64,000 bases of DNA. Source: Thalassia testudinum. Lineage: Eukaryota > Streptophyta > Magnoliopsida > Alismatales > Hydrocharitaceae. The translations under genes and the position numbers were made by a program. The stretch covers positions 17,715,501-17,779,500 of the forward strand of contig JAZHRO010000054.1 of NCBI GenBank assembly GCA_037157565.1, written 5' to 3'. Of the stretch, positions 35,301 to 48,600 are shown piece by piece. The notes beneath the pieces were generated by a model. The model was not told where the DNA came from. It did not search any database and worked only from the letters and a program-made list of their open reading frames with translations. Position 1 is the first letter of the stretch; each line of letters starts with the position of its first letter.

Positions 35301-38300
35301 ATAATGGACTTGAATTTGTGAATGCTACTTTGGTTCAGTTCTTTTTGTTCTTGGGTATTGTTCATTAGACTTCTTGTGTTCATATATCACAACAAAATGG
35401 GGTGGCTGAGTGTAAGTTGAGACATTTGCTTGATGTTGCTCGTACTCTTATGTATCAGATGCATGTTTCCACTACTTTTTGAGTTGATACAGTTCTCACA
35501 ATAACATTCTTAATCAATCGTGCTTCATCTGTTTTGGGTGGAAAGACACCTTTCTCTATTTTGTTTCCTAATCAAGACTTGTTTTCTCTACCACCAAAAA
35601 CCTTCGGATGTGCTTGTTTTGTTCACTTGTTTAAGGTGGGCAAACTTTCTCCTCAGTTAATTAAATGTATTTTTGTGGGCTATTCGAGAACCTAGAAAGG
35701 ATAAAAGTGTTTTGACCCATTGGCTCATCGGGTTATGTTAGTAAGGATGTCACCTTTTTTAGGAGATCCTATATTGCTTTGCTACTGGAAGTCTTCCACT
35801 GTGTCACAAAATGTTCCACTTCCCATGACTACTGTTGCGCCTCTAGTGCCTTTTGAGCTTGTTGTACCTCAGACAGATGCCCCTTCTATACTTTTCCTAG
35901 ATGTCCTAAGGTTATAGACACCTTCCCTAAACACTTATAGTGCAGGCCTGCCTCCATCACATCTCCAGTAGATGAGCTCCTTTCTATTATACCTGTTCAA
36001 TCCTCTATCGATTGTGTGGATTCTATTGGAGATCCAAAGTGTACAATACCTATGGTAAATGATGTAGATCTTCCTATTGCTTAGAGGAAGCCATGTGTAC
36101 TAAGTATTCAGTTTCAAATTATATCATTTGATCATTTGCTTGCAGCAGGGAGACTTCTATATCTTGTAGTGGACAACCAGTATATTCCTAGGAGTCATAT
36201 AGAGGCCTTCCAGGATCCTTCCTGGACCTTGACTATGGAGGAGGAGATGGCAGCTCTCCAATCCATAGGGACTCAGGAACTTGTTAACTTATCTGCTGGT
36301 GCTATTGTAGTAGGGTGTAGGTGGGTATTTAATCTCAAGTGCTATCCAGATGATTCAGTTGAAAGGTTCAAAGCCCAGTTAATTGCTAAGGGTTATACAC
36401 AAAACTTTGGTGTTGATTATTTTGAGACTTTTTTGCCTGTGGCTTGTCTCAATTCAATACGGATTCTACTCTCTATGGTAGTATATAATGATTGGCCGAT
36501 TTTTCAGGTGGACATTAAAAATGCATTCCTCTATGGTGATATTGAGGAAGAAGGATATATGCAGCAACCCTCAGGCTTTGTGATTATGGTGATCTCAAGG
36601 AAGATGTATATATGTAGCAACTCCTAGGCTTTGTGATTAAGAGGGAATTTTAGAAGGTATGCAGATTAAGAAGACTATTTATGGTCTTAATAGAGTCCAT
36701 AGGTTTGGTTTAAGGGGTTTAGTAATGCTGTTCAAGAATATGGCTTTACTACATCTACAGTTGATCACTCATTTTTTACCATGCATAGAGTTACTGGTTC
36801 AGTCATTCTTATTGGCTACCAAGAACTTCTTACGTTCAGTTTGTGACTAAGGATCTGGGGCTGATAAATTATTTTCTCGGCGTTGAAGTGTAACACATGG
36901 ATGATGTTGTCTTGTCTAAAGCTATCAAGGCGTTAGGCAACTTCAAAGCGACGAACTCCTTAATTGCTTGAGGCAAGAGACGATAAAAAGGCAATTGCCC
37001 GATTGAATTGAAGTGACAAATCTTTTTATTTCTTAAAATATTGAATATGCCTAATAAACTCGTATGGTAACATTGATTTTTATAACAAACATATGATAAT
37101 ACTATTCAAGTGAATGAAAAAATAATGATCATATTATATTGGAGTAACAATAACATATATATTTATATTATCATACAATGTGTAAACATATACATTACAT
37201 TTATAATTATAGGCCAAAACAAACAACCAAAATATATATCATATGTACCTACCAAAATAACATAGTGACATGCACTTGTTTTGAAGAAAAAGAAAAGGGC
37301 TAACAATGGATGTTAACCCTCCATTGCCTTAATAAAAGGAGCTAATTACACCAAAAAATTACAAGGAGCATTATAATGATAAAGTACTCTCTCTATTGAG
37401 ACACCTTATGAAAAATCACTTAATTGTGTCTGAGTCAAATGCACCACAATAAAGTGAAGGTCTTTTTCAAGGTAGAGGCATCCACAAATGGCTCCCAAAT
37501 GCTAGCTCAAAAGGTTGTCTTTGAGTTGTATTCAAGACAATAACATGTATTATAATATGTTATATTTATAATACAATACAGACTTAATATCATAACTGTT
37601 ACGATTCGACCCAAACTCACATGAGAACCGGGCAAGACTACGTCAAATATCTCAAGACTTGGTCATCCAGCAAATAATAAACTAAAACAATAACATCTTC
37701 CACATATGCACCATAACAAGAGAGATAATTTAAAACAATGGAAAACAGCAAGATAACCATGAACTACCAACAGTACATGAGGAACTAACAAAAATTTACA
37801 CTATAACCATCACAACTAATGATGAAAGGAGCTAGAGCAGAAACTAAAATTAGTTTCAAAGATAAGTACTCACGATCATAGAAAAAGAAAGTAAAGGTTA
37901 AAACTACGGCTGGGCGTGGCTGGTCCAGTTCTCTCTCTCGGCAACCCGTGGAACTGGCTGCTCACTCCCCTGACTTGAATACAGATAGTAAATGTCAGTG
38001 AAACGCTGAGTAGAGTGGTGAAGTACGGTAAACGTGAACAAGGCTGAAAAGAATTAAGACAATGGTTCTGTAGGCATTTAATATATTTTAACAGTTTGTT
38101 TAATGCTTGTTATCTTATTTCCAATACATACTAACATAAGGTCGTACTCTCTTTATTCACGTCCCCTATCAGAATGATCTTGTTGCGGCATCTCCGTGAT
38201 GCAGCGTGGGCATGTGGCACTCCCTTGGTCGGGGGGTCACCCCGTATTTGCCCTACATCTAGTCTGCCACCCCGAGGTCATGGTCGCATCGTAGTTGTGA

Positions 38301-39574
38301 CTACGGCGCACGTAATAAACACACAGGGAGTTATCCCACACTGACATGCGATCAGTTATTTCCGCTAATGGATACGTTCTAAGCCGTACAACACAGAATA
38401 GAGCAGGGGCCACGTCCCTCACCAGTTTGCGTATCCTCGCCTGACTATCCCTGTTGGTCCTATGGGCCTAACAGAAGTTGGTGTAGGAAGGTCATAGTTA
38501 CCTGGGTCCCAACTCGAGGGGGTCAGTTCTCTCCTTACACAAAGGGACGGTTGGCTCTCCTCGGTACGTGCGTACCCGAGGGCCAACTTACTCCCTACAC
38601 AGAAATGGTTGGCTCTCCTTAGTACGTGCGTACCCGAAGGTCAACTCATTCCCTAAACAAAAGGGATGATCAGTTCTCCTCGGAACGTGCATACCTAAGG
38701 GCCAGTTCATCCCCACACTAGTACCAACACACTAGTATTCACGTGGGCGGTCACAGCCTCAGATTCTCATTCCCGTTTTATCATCAACCCAAGACTCGAT
38801 CCCACACTTATCATTTCAATATTTCTCTTCCTTTAGCTAAGGAAAATGTTTGACACACCTGGATGTGCACCCGCATCTGCACCCGGGTGCATCTCCACCA
38901 CACATCTTGTGAATGAGACAAAAATGCAACAGTGTTTTTGTCCCATTCACTGTGGATGTGCGGTGGAGATGCACCCGGGTGCATTTGCGGGTGCAAATCC
39001 GGGTGCACTTACCAGCATCCTTTAGCTAACAATGTGTTGACTTCTCCAGCGACATCTAAAAGTAGATAATCTGGCATATACCGCCGTGAGGATGCACCAG
39101 GAAGGAATTTGAACAAAGAGATACCACAATAATTAAAAGCTTGATACAAAAGCCATGAACACGAATGCTTCTATTTATGATGGTTCTATTGGTGAACGAT
39201 CTTAGGTTCCTGACTTTGACCAACTTTTGTAGAAAATCTAAAATTTTCATTAGTATCATTATTGTTTCATGTTGACAGAAGAGCCATTCATCAAGCCAAT
39301 CAAAATCAAAAGGGTTCTTTTTCATTTGTTACATCTGTAGGCGGGAAATTAGACAAAATGGACAAAGCTACAACTGACTGAAATAACGCCTGTAGCTGTC
39401 CAAGAATGTGAGAGCGGATGGAAAGCCACTAAAAATCTCATCAAAATATACTCAAGATCAATTAAAGTAGACAATGGTTCTCAATTGTTTCGTTAAATAT
39501 AAACATGTAACCCTAGCTCCCAATCCTTTGGTTAATTGGCAATATGCATCTTATAGGAGGTGCAGAGTCCTCTT

Positions 39575-39615
<41 letters not shown>

Positions 39616-42600
39616 AGACACATACATAGATGAGATCCATCATGTGGTAAGCATCTAGACCAACACACAACGTAAGAAAAATAAATGTGCATGTGAGGAC
39701 AAACAATGCGAGACCAGCAACATAAAATAAAGGAGGTGCAGTCAAAATGCAACACTATAATGTCATGATCTAATCAGGTGGGTGGGATCTTCACCCCTAC
39801 ACTTAATGTATTTCAAACGTATGAAATAGTTATACAAAGAAATCTTTTCCTTTTGGCCTGTGACGAGACTTCATCCAACTATCATAAACCAATATCACAT
39901 TGGACAAGCTCGGCAAACATCCCACCTGAATGATAAACTTACAATTTGCATGGTTAAATCTAGCACTCATGGTTTGTAGAAACTGTAAATCGTACTCCGA
40001 CATCTCCACCGATGCAAACGTGGACATGTATGCATTCATCAATTGAATGGTGCTAACAAAAAAAAGCATTGAAAGCTTGCAAATATTTAGGTGGCAAAAT
40101 TGGCTTACTTAACCTATAGCATTCACTTAATTACTCAAGAAGGAATAGTGGAAGACGATCACTCTACCTCGACTCTATGGGAAGGAAAATAGGGAGTGCT
40201 GGCGGTCTACTCGTGTCTCCTGCACTTCACATACGTTTCCACGAGCACATTGTCAATGCAAACATTGGCAACGTTGAGCCCCTTCTTCAGGCTTAAAACG
40301 TGGACGAACTTAGCCATTACAAGCACTCTGAAATTAAAAACCGCAGGTGCAACCGCAAGTACTGTTACCTCGGTTGGGCTCACCCCTTGCACCAACATTT
40401 CGCAAAAGAGAACCAGAGCTTCCACGGGCCTGGAAGCGTGAGTGTACCCATCAACCATCCCCGTCCGAGACACCACATTTCTCTCGGGCATTCTATCAAA
40501 CACCAGCCTTGCACGCCCGACCTTTCCCCATTTGGTCAGGCCTATTACCACGACATTCCAGGTTATCAAGTTCCTATTGGGCATCTCATCGAACACCTTA
40601 AGTGTGTCCCAGACGGATCCACATTCCAAGTACATGTTCACCAGCGCTGTCTGCACGTAGACATGCGAGCCGCACCCCTTCTTCGCAACCACGCCATGGA
40701 CCTGAGCTCCTTCGTTGAGTCCAACCATGTTAGCGTAGGAGGGAGAGGAGGAAGCCCTCATCAACCTTGCTCCCTTCTTCCATCACCACCTCTAATGTCA
40801 ACTCCAGCTCCTCCCTGGCTTCCCCTGTTGATCTTCACAGCCCTCCATTTCCAGCCACCAACGACCACCTTCCTAAGGATCTGGATGTACTCTAGCATTC
40901 TCAGGAGCTTTAGGAAGTTGTAATCGGAAGCGGGCAACAAGAGGTATACGCCGATGAGCCCCGCCCCCAAGGATGCCCTCAAAGTCCCCTGTTTACCCTT
41001 CAAGGACGAGGAGAACGCACTAAACTCGACGATGGAAGGGGCTGGAACTGTCTTCCCCATGCTTCTTCCTTAACGCCCACATGTCCGATTACTATGTCAC
41101 TTCGTCAGCTGTGCCTGCAAGCCCTATGCATCCCCACGAGCATGCAAGAACGAGAAATGGGGGGCGGGGTGGGGGCTGCGATCGCATCCCTCTCTCTCTC
41201 TTCGCTCCCTCCTCAGGACAAAGGTGCGTCGCTTTGCTCAATGCTGGAACAACGAGTAGGGGGCTCAAAGAAAAACAAGGAGGCAGGGGGTATTTAAGGG
41301 TCGATTTCCTTAGGATTTTAGGCTCAGGGGGGGCCAGAAAAATTGAGTTAGGCCCCACAGTCCTAACTTTTCACGTGTGGTCCTCAAAACAAAACTTAGG
41401 GCTGTAATAATTGCGGAAACTATGTCGGAAAGTTTGGAATTTACGTAGTAGTCCTCAGGGTCATTTCAAGAACTTATTCATATATTGTTATATATCATTA
41501 GTGAGTTGTAGACAATAACAAATATATACATATACACATCATTAAATTGTAATATATCATAATTATATCATTACAGATATACGATGTATATGTATAACTT
41601 ATACACATCTTAACAGACAGACAATAGTCTAAGTTAGAAAGAGAAGGCAAAATTGAGCACATAAAAGCTGTCAATAACATATATGTATGTATGTATTATG
41701 TATAATAATATATAACACAAATATATCTATAATATATGTAACTTAAGACTAAATAATAGTCTTATGGTTTTACCTAAAGTGAATTAGGAGTAAGGTGACG
41801 AGGTGCAAGGCGACAAAGAAGGTGACTAAGAGATAACCCAAATGAAGCCCTAGTCTGCAATAGCTCCAAGGTGACCTTTGGCTTTCTCACCTGGCCCGGT
41901 AGTCCGGTAGCCTAAGGCGATAGCCTTGACAATATTGATCTTGTCATAGAGGAAATGTGGCGGATATGTTGAAAGAGATGGGAATGCTTGGCTGCAAGCT
42001 TGCTAGTGTCTTAATGGATCCATCTAAACCACTTGTAGATTCAAAGTGTCCTGTACTTGAGGATGTTATCAGGTACCGTGCTATTGTGGGAAAGCTGCTA
42101 TATATGACAGTTATTAGACTAGATATTTCCTTTGTTGTTGGGAGACTCAGCCAATTTATGCAGTCTTTTAAAGAGATACACTGGGATGGTGTGTACTAGG
42201 TGCTGAGGTACCTCAAATAGGCTCCTAGAAAAGGGCTTTCCTTAAGAAGATATTGTTATCTTGATATATGGGGCTACTCTGATGCTGATTATGCTGGAGC
42301 ACATGAGGATAGGAGATTTACTATAGGGTATTGCACCTATGTTGGTGGCAATCTTGTCACCTGTAGGAGTAAGAAGCATAATATAGTCTGTAGATCAAAT
42401 GTTGAGTCTGAGTATGGTGTAATGCCCCATACTATTTGTGAGTTGCTTTGGGTGAGATCTATCTTGCAGGATTTAGGAGTGCCTATCTCGGGTACTACTC
42501 CCATTTATTATGATAACAAAGTAGCTTTTTTATTGCAAATAATCCATCATTTCAAGAGCGATCTAATCATATAGAAGTTGACTTCCATTTCATTAGAGTT

Positions 42601-45600
42601 GCTATTATAGCAGGCAAGATTTCTACACCTTATGTTGCCATTAGAGATCAGATTGCTGATATTTTAACCAAAACATTCTCCAAGAAGCATCTTGAGTTGT
42701 GTTTCAAGTTGAGCATGTTTGATGTGTATGCTCAAACTTGTGGGGGAGTGTTAAATTATGTGTCTTATGTTCATTATCTCTTAATGTACGAGTGTGTGCT
42801 TGTAATTTTTCCTTTTGTGCTTCTCTATATAAAGGCACTTAGGGTTTCTCAAAAGAATAGATTGCTCATTTGTCTTATCTCTAACAATATAATCTGTCAT
42901 GCCTTTTCAAGGGAAATAACGGCATTCCACTCATTCATTTAGGAGTTAGAACATTATAGGTCATTCAATCAAGGGAACTAGCACTTATTCCATATATACA
43001 CAATAACAACAAAGTCTCTTCCTACACCAAGTAGGGTCGGCTACATGGAATATTTGCGTCCACTTGGATCTATTTTGAGTCATTTTAGGTATAAATTAAA
43101 GTCTATTTTTTTGATGTATGGTGGGTATATGCGTCATGGATAATGCATTGCAAAAATGTATGAAGGTTAAGTCACACCATCGATATTTGCTTGAAATAGG
43201 ATGCATAGTGTAATTGCGGGCCTTTCCTCAGGGTTATTGGCAGATCCAGATCAACTGGATTATCATCACATATCAACTCTTATGCTGCTCTTTCATCCAC
43301 TAGATGGAAACTTGAATCGTCACTAACCACATATCAATGTGCAAAGAATTGATGCTTACCTTGGGTGACGATGTTTGTGTAGGCTTGGAGAGGGGAGTAT
43401 GATATCTATAGACAAGAGGCAGATCCTGATACTGAGAAGGATCAGAAACATGAATATTCTTTAAGGGGGTGTTTGGTTGGCAGGTTAAGTGGATTTGCGC
43501 TGGGTTAACTATTTAACTCGCTACTTAACCCGCCCCCTATTTACGTCAGGTTTAGTAGACTTAACCTGGGGTAAAGTTATTCCAACCTCTCTGTGGAATA
43601 ACTTTAATCCGCTAAAGCATCCAAACGGGTTAACTCACTTATTTCACCATTTATTCCACTTCTTCCCTATTCCTTTACTTATTCTCCTTACCAAACGGGA
43701 CTTAAAGGAATAAGAGGAATAGGCAGGGGTGTAGCATCAAGATGCCATTCCCACTCGTGACCTTGCAATTGAGAACTATGGAACTAAGTCAACTGACTCA
43801 AAGAAGGTTACATTAGCATTGACATAGGGATGTCGAGTAGAGGATTATAAGATCTACACCCCTTTTGTGATTTGGAATATCACATGAAAATGCTTCATCT
43901 CTCCAGAAGCCTACTTATCCCAACCAAGATCCAAAAGATGGAAAAAGGTGACACATCCAAATACCAAAGGATGAACATGAAATAGCTCTCTATTAAGGTA
44001 CAATAGCTATAAAGGGATCTACTCATGAAGAACAGAGGATGGCATACAGTTGATAAGTTGTTAAGACCGTCACCCAGTAAATGAAAGGCACACTATTGTG
44101 AATCAATGGTGTCCAAGCAATGTCCAAAATGTGTTGATATTTGCATCCAGCGACACTAAATTGCTGCAAAGTTTAAGGACATGTACTCTGATGTGTAATG
44201 CCTTGTGATTTATAAAAATAAAATGAAAATTGAGTACGAAACTCCAAACCATTATCAGAATGGACAATTTTGAAAGTAACATTGAACTTCATCTTTATTT
44301 TCAAAATGAAATTTTTAATAATATGACCATCATCAAACTTTTGTTTGAAAAGAAATAACCAAGTCAACCGTGAAATATCAAATGAAACAAAACAATACCA
44401 ATGTGTCCCAGCCTATCTAGAGTACGACTACGACCCCAAACATCCATATGAAGTAACTTAGACAATGACTATGGCCTTGAACTCTGACTAGGAGAATAAA
44501 AACTTTGGTGATGCTAACTCGATTGGCATGCATCTCAATTGATGTTCGTAGCAAGAGAAATTTAAGGAATCACCAGATGGAGCTTTCCAATAGGAAGATG
44601 ACCTAGATGTGGATGCCGATGAAAGGTAGATGCAAAGGTAGTAGGGGCAACAAGATTAGTAGCAGTGCAAGGAGATTGAAGTATATAATCCCTCTTCATG
44701 GTCTCCACCAATCATCTTCCTTGTCAAGATATCGTGATATATACAAGTTACAATGTCAAAGATGGCTTGTCAATTTAATTCTTTTGTAATTTTGCTGATG
44801 GAAAGTAAACTAATAGGAAAATATGGGACTAGTGGAATGCCTATCGATCACATTGTGGGTATAACCACCTTTCTTTGACCAGTGATAGAAGCATATCTCC
44901 CCTCAGCCACCCAAATTGTACAACCAAGAGGCACTGAATGGAGATGATGGGAATGCTGTTGATCTCCACATAAATGGTGAGATGCTCCATAGCCTATGAG
45001 CTAGTCTGAGTTACATATCATTTGTTTGTGTTGAGAGAGTAGCTCGCATAGATCAAGGTTTGAAATATCGGTGATATATCGGTGATATATCGATATCAAC
45101 AAGTTGAAACATATCGATATTATGTACCATACCCTTTTCCATGATATCGAGGATATATAGCTGATATCAAGGGATATCGGTGATATATTTCTAAAAATGA
45201 AGAACTGCAATTTAATTTTTCCCTTAAAGTAGTGATATGTGACTGATATAGGGGATATATCGGTCACATATCTTTGTCTGCTTGTGCAACTCACATAGAT
45301 TCTTTTCATTTCTTTTCTTCTCCCCTACCTTGTGCGACTTACATGGACACAACTCACATGGACACATGATTTGCCACCTTCAAGAGGAACACAAATGATG
45401 ATGATATAGTGATTGTTGAGGAGCCACAGGCAAAAAGTAGTGGAGGAGGAGATGGGAGATATTATCATCAAGGTCCTAGTAGAGAAGATGGCCAACATGA
45501 ATACACGTAAAAATATACAAATATAGGTGGAGACCCTGTTCCAAGTCCACCTTGTGACTATGAAGCAAGGAAGGTTTGATATATCGCCGATATATCGGCA

Positions 45601-48600
45601 CACACACACGAACAGTGCTTGACGTGGTCAATTGATACTCTGACACTATTTATATTTCAATTTTTTTTTGAGTAGTATTACTATGAACATTTTTCAATTA
45701 TCATGTTATGTACACTTTCTTTTCAATACATGACTTTGTCGATATGCGACTAGTGCATTTCTATTATGTTTTCATTCAAAATTTATGATTTTCATCTTCT
45801 AGCATTTCTTCATGATGTATTAGTTATTAAAATATTAATTTTTATAAAATTTGTGACATTCTGGGACATTTTGGGCCTTTTAAAGCGATTTCCTTAAAAT
45901 TCACCAATATCAGCGATATATCCCTGATATATTCCTTTTTTGACTTGTCGATACAATATCGATATTGATATTTAAAACCTTGATATAGATGAGGTAGATA
46001 TGGTAGCTTTGTCAAAGGTAACAATGGGTGTAGAGGTAGTTGTAGGTGTAAGTTGTGTGAGGCCTTGCAAAAGCTCATTACAATCTATGTGGGGCACGGT
46101 GACGTTTTTTCCTTGGATGGGTCTTCTATAGTAAGGGCATCATATGCAGATGGTGGCTAACCATGTTTAGTCTAGCTTGTATTTTCAATATGGCCCAACT
46201 TCCCACAATAGGTATAGGTAGGGCATTGTTTACTCGAGCATGATGACCCCCCTTATGTCCTCGTGTAGAGTGTACACCACATCCACGACTTTAATGGGCA
46301 ACCAAGGTTGAGGAGTCGGACACATCAATAGTGAATGGGATAACTATATGACTCATCCTACTATATGCCTCCTAGAGAGTAGGAAGCTTGGCCATAGTAA
46401 GCATTTGAAAGCGAGATCAAGTATCAAACTTGCAAGAAACTATATAACAATATCTTTGCGATATGCCTTTTAAGTATCACAAGTATAAATTGGATGGTAG
46501 GCATTGTACTTCTCAAATAGAGCCTTAAGAGTCGGGTATTACTCTTTTCAAAAAAAAGAAAAATAGTTGATTATTACTGTCATAAAGATCGACCCTCCTA
46601 ACAATGATGTCATCTTGCAGTAGATCTAAAATACTCTATTCTAGTTCTTTTCGTGTGAATGTCTTTTAGGTTGTTGCACTTCTCATTGGTAGTCTTGTAA
46701 TACATGATCCCATCCCCAATCCTAGGGATGACGGGATCATGGTGTTGTCTTTTCATGGGACATTCTTGCCACTCTTTTCTACGATCTATAATTGGATCTA
46801 GATGTGCTCCTTGTTGTGACCTTACACCATCATCAGGTAGGTTTTTAACCATCAAGTATAGTTGGTCTTATCCAACTTTCCTATCGGATTGAAGAACTGG
46901 CTCTTATAAATCCTCATCTCTGTCTGTCCGATGCCACCACTAAGGCATCTTATGAAGCTATCTTGACTCCAATTAGGGCCCAAATGGACTGAAGGCTGGT
47001 GACAATAGTGGTGGCGGCGATCCGGTGAGTTAAAGTTCCTTTGGCCTTCAAGTCTTCAACTTAGGGTTAGGATTTTTTTTGGAAAGAAGAAAAGGGACAT
47101 GAAAATCAATGAGGATATCAAATACTGGCCGAGGACCACTACTTTGACATGAAGTCAAGGAAAATGAAGTAACTTAATTCATAGCGTGGCCCTAGTCCTT
47201 AGTATATAGAGGATTTAGGTAAACTACATATGGACCCTCAGCCCGTACGAAATGGCAACAAATAAAAATAGATGGACAAATAGAATGCATATCTCAACAT
47301 ATATAAATAGTTGTAGGCACTGATAAAAATGATAGTGTACCACCCACCTTTGCAAGAATATAAAAATCTAAATCCAATGAGTATTTAAGTCCATCAAGTC
47401 AAAGGATTACGTTTACTACGATTGTGGTTGAGAACCCTGCAATCAGTTCATGCTTCTTGACTTTACCTCCTTGATCTCTAGGGGCAACTTAGATAGAGAT
47501 CTCTTGCAGTTTTATTTCCAGCTTCCTCTTGTAATTTGAATTGTGTCCATTGGACGTGGAAGGAATGGATCTCCAACATTTTCTTTTTATGCCAAAAACC
47601 AACAGCTGCCTATTTATCCTTTAAGGAAATGTTTCCCCCATTCAATTAAGCAGTCTTAACATCATTCTTAAAAACCACAATCGATTTCCTTTCTCATTTT
47701 AAATATAAATTTGCTATGTTGACTGTGCTCTGGAGAAAAATTTTGTTTTATAGTACAATTTGTAAGCTTTTTCTTATTGATACATTAGTCCTATATTCTT
47801 TGTGGTTAGTAGAAACAAGCAAGCTGTTTTGTTTTGAATCCCCAAAGGACATCCTGGGAAATGCCTTGGTAAATACTTGTGTTGTTTGTCCCTTTAATGA
47901 GACGAGCAATGTGAATGGTCCCCTTTTGAATCAAATATTCGGTGTAGACATAATCCACCTCTACATGTTTGGTCATCTCATGAAACATAGGGTTATTTGC
48001 AACATATGAAACTAGGACAGTTGTTTGTGAGACGAGATGTTAAGATATCCACTACAATATCCCAAGATTTACATGAGGTAGTTTACATGCAACCAGTGAT
48101 TGAAATGCCGATCGTCGATAAGGGCCTCTTTGGAAAACCTCCTTGCCGACATGCACTATGTTGAAACGTAGGGATGTCGATGGCATGCCGACCATTTCGT
48201 CAACATGCCGACAGTACGGTCGGCATGCCACCAGGTGCCAACGAGTCTGGTGAGTTTTTGTGCTGGCCGAGTAAGGTTCGAGGTGTGGGTTTGATGGGTA
48301 AGGGTCTACAGGTCTGGGTAAGGGCACGCACGCATGCATGCACACGATTTTGGGCTCCGAACTAACTCGTCGTAACCTTGGGTATGATGAGTATTCTTGG
48401 GCTCTTATTGATACACAATTAGTATTTTTTGAAATTGATATCATTTTGAGTACTGTGATTTTTTGTTGGCATGACCTCGGCATTTCCACGACATGCCCAT
48501 CAGCATGGCCATCGAAAAATGGGCATTTTCATGTCGTGCCCTCGGCATACCCACGAAATGCACACTTCGAATTTCATCGGCATGGTGTCGAAATCGGCAT

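Larger units (their letters stand above)
37600..41483 (-). mobile_element. LTR-like element, family T, second copy (3,884 bp)
   Basis: It begins tacgattcgac like copy 1 (tacgatctgg). The next 1.15 kb is colinear with 22677-23760, including cgctgagtagag, gatcagttrttt and cgcctgacta blocks. The high-coordinate end carries a minus-strand TATA-like block (cttaaatacccc, about 41290). Flanks are actgt/attgt. The middle differs wholly from copy 1 and contains a palindromic MITE, a (TA)n tract and a PPR gene fragment, so either an insertion or gene capture enlarged it. Confidence 0.6.
36917..41938. mobile_element. TIR DNA element, copy 2, nested in copia and itself interrupted
   Basis: The left end ttgtctaaagctatcaaggc and the right end read in reverse, attgtcaaggctatcgcc, form imperfect inverted repeats. 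The copia is duplicated as tcttgtc at 36910-36916 and 41939-41945. The outer parts, 36917-37599 and 41489-41938, match copy 1 (5051-5900). The 3.9 kb between them is a separate LTR-like insertion. Superfamily uncertain: a 7-9 bp duplication fits hAT or Mutator. No transposase. Confidence 0.75.
32796..42880 (+). mobile_element. Complete but degenerate Ty1/copia retrotransposon with a 5-kb nested insertion
   Basis: Two 132-bp LTRs (32796-32927, 42749-42880) are flanked by an exact 5-bp duplication, ctaac (32791-32795, 42881-42885). A primer-binding site, tgatatcagagt, follows the left LTR and a polypurine tract, tgggggag, precedes the right LTR. Gag, integrase, RT and RNase H follow in copia order with many stops. 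Subtracting the TIR element at 36917-41938 and its duplication leaves about 5.06 kb, a normal copia length. The LTRs differ at roughly a fifth of positions by eye, so the insertion is old. Confidence 0.92.
43110..46900 (-). mobile_element. Antisense Ty1/copia remnant
   Basis: On the minus strand, gag with a decayed knuckle (YCGKLGHIENTS near 46190) is followed by integrase (IVHSDNGLEFRTQF and SQGITHQSTCP at 44173-44290). The integrase-RT linker comes last, with DLPITLRKG near 43230. RT and RNase H are absent. Two later insertions sit within it: MITE M1 copy B and a hAT-like element. No LTR was found. Confidence 0.7.

Noticed and set aside
40761..41060. Minus-strand ORF upstream of the PPR fragment as the PPR N-terminus.
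   Set aside because: It is in a different frame, lacks PPR motifs and shows no clear organelle-targeting peptide, so it cannot be joined with confidence.
45054..45982. Repeated gatatatcg units considered as a CRISPR-like or satellite array.
   Set aside because: The units are short, irregular and confined to the ends of a TIR element in a plant nuclear intron.
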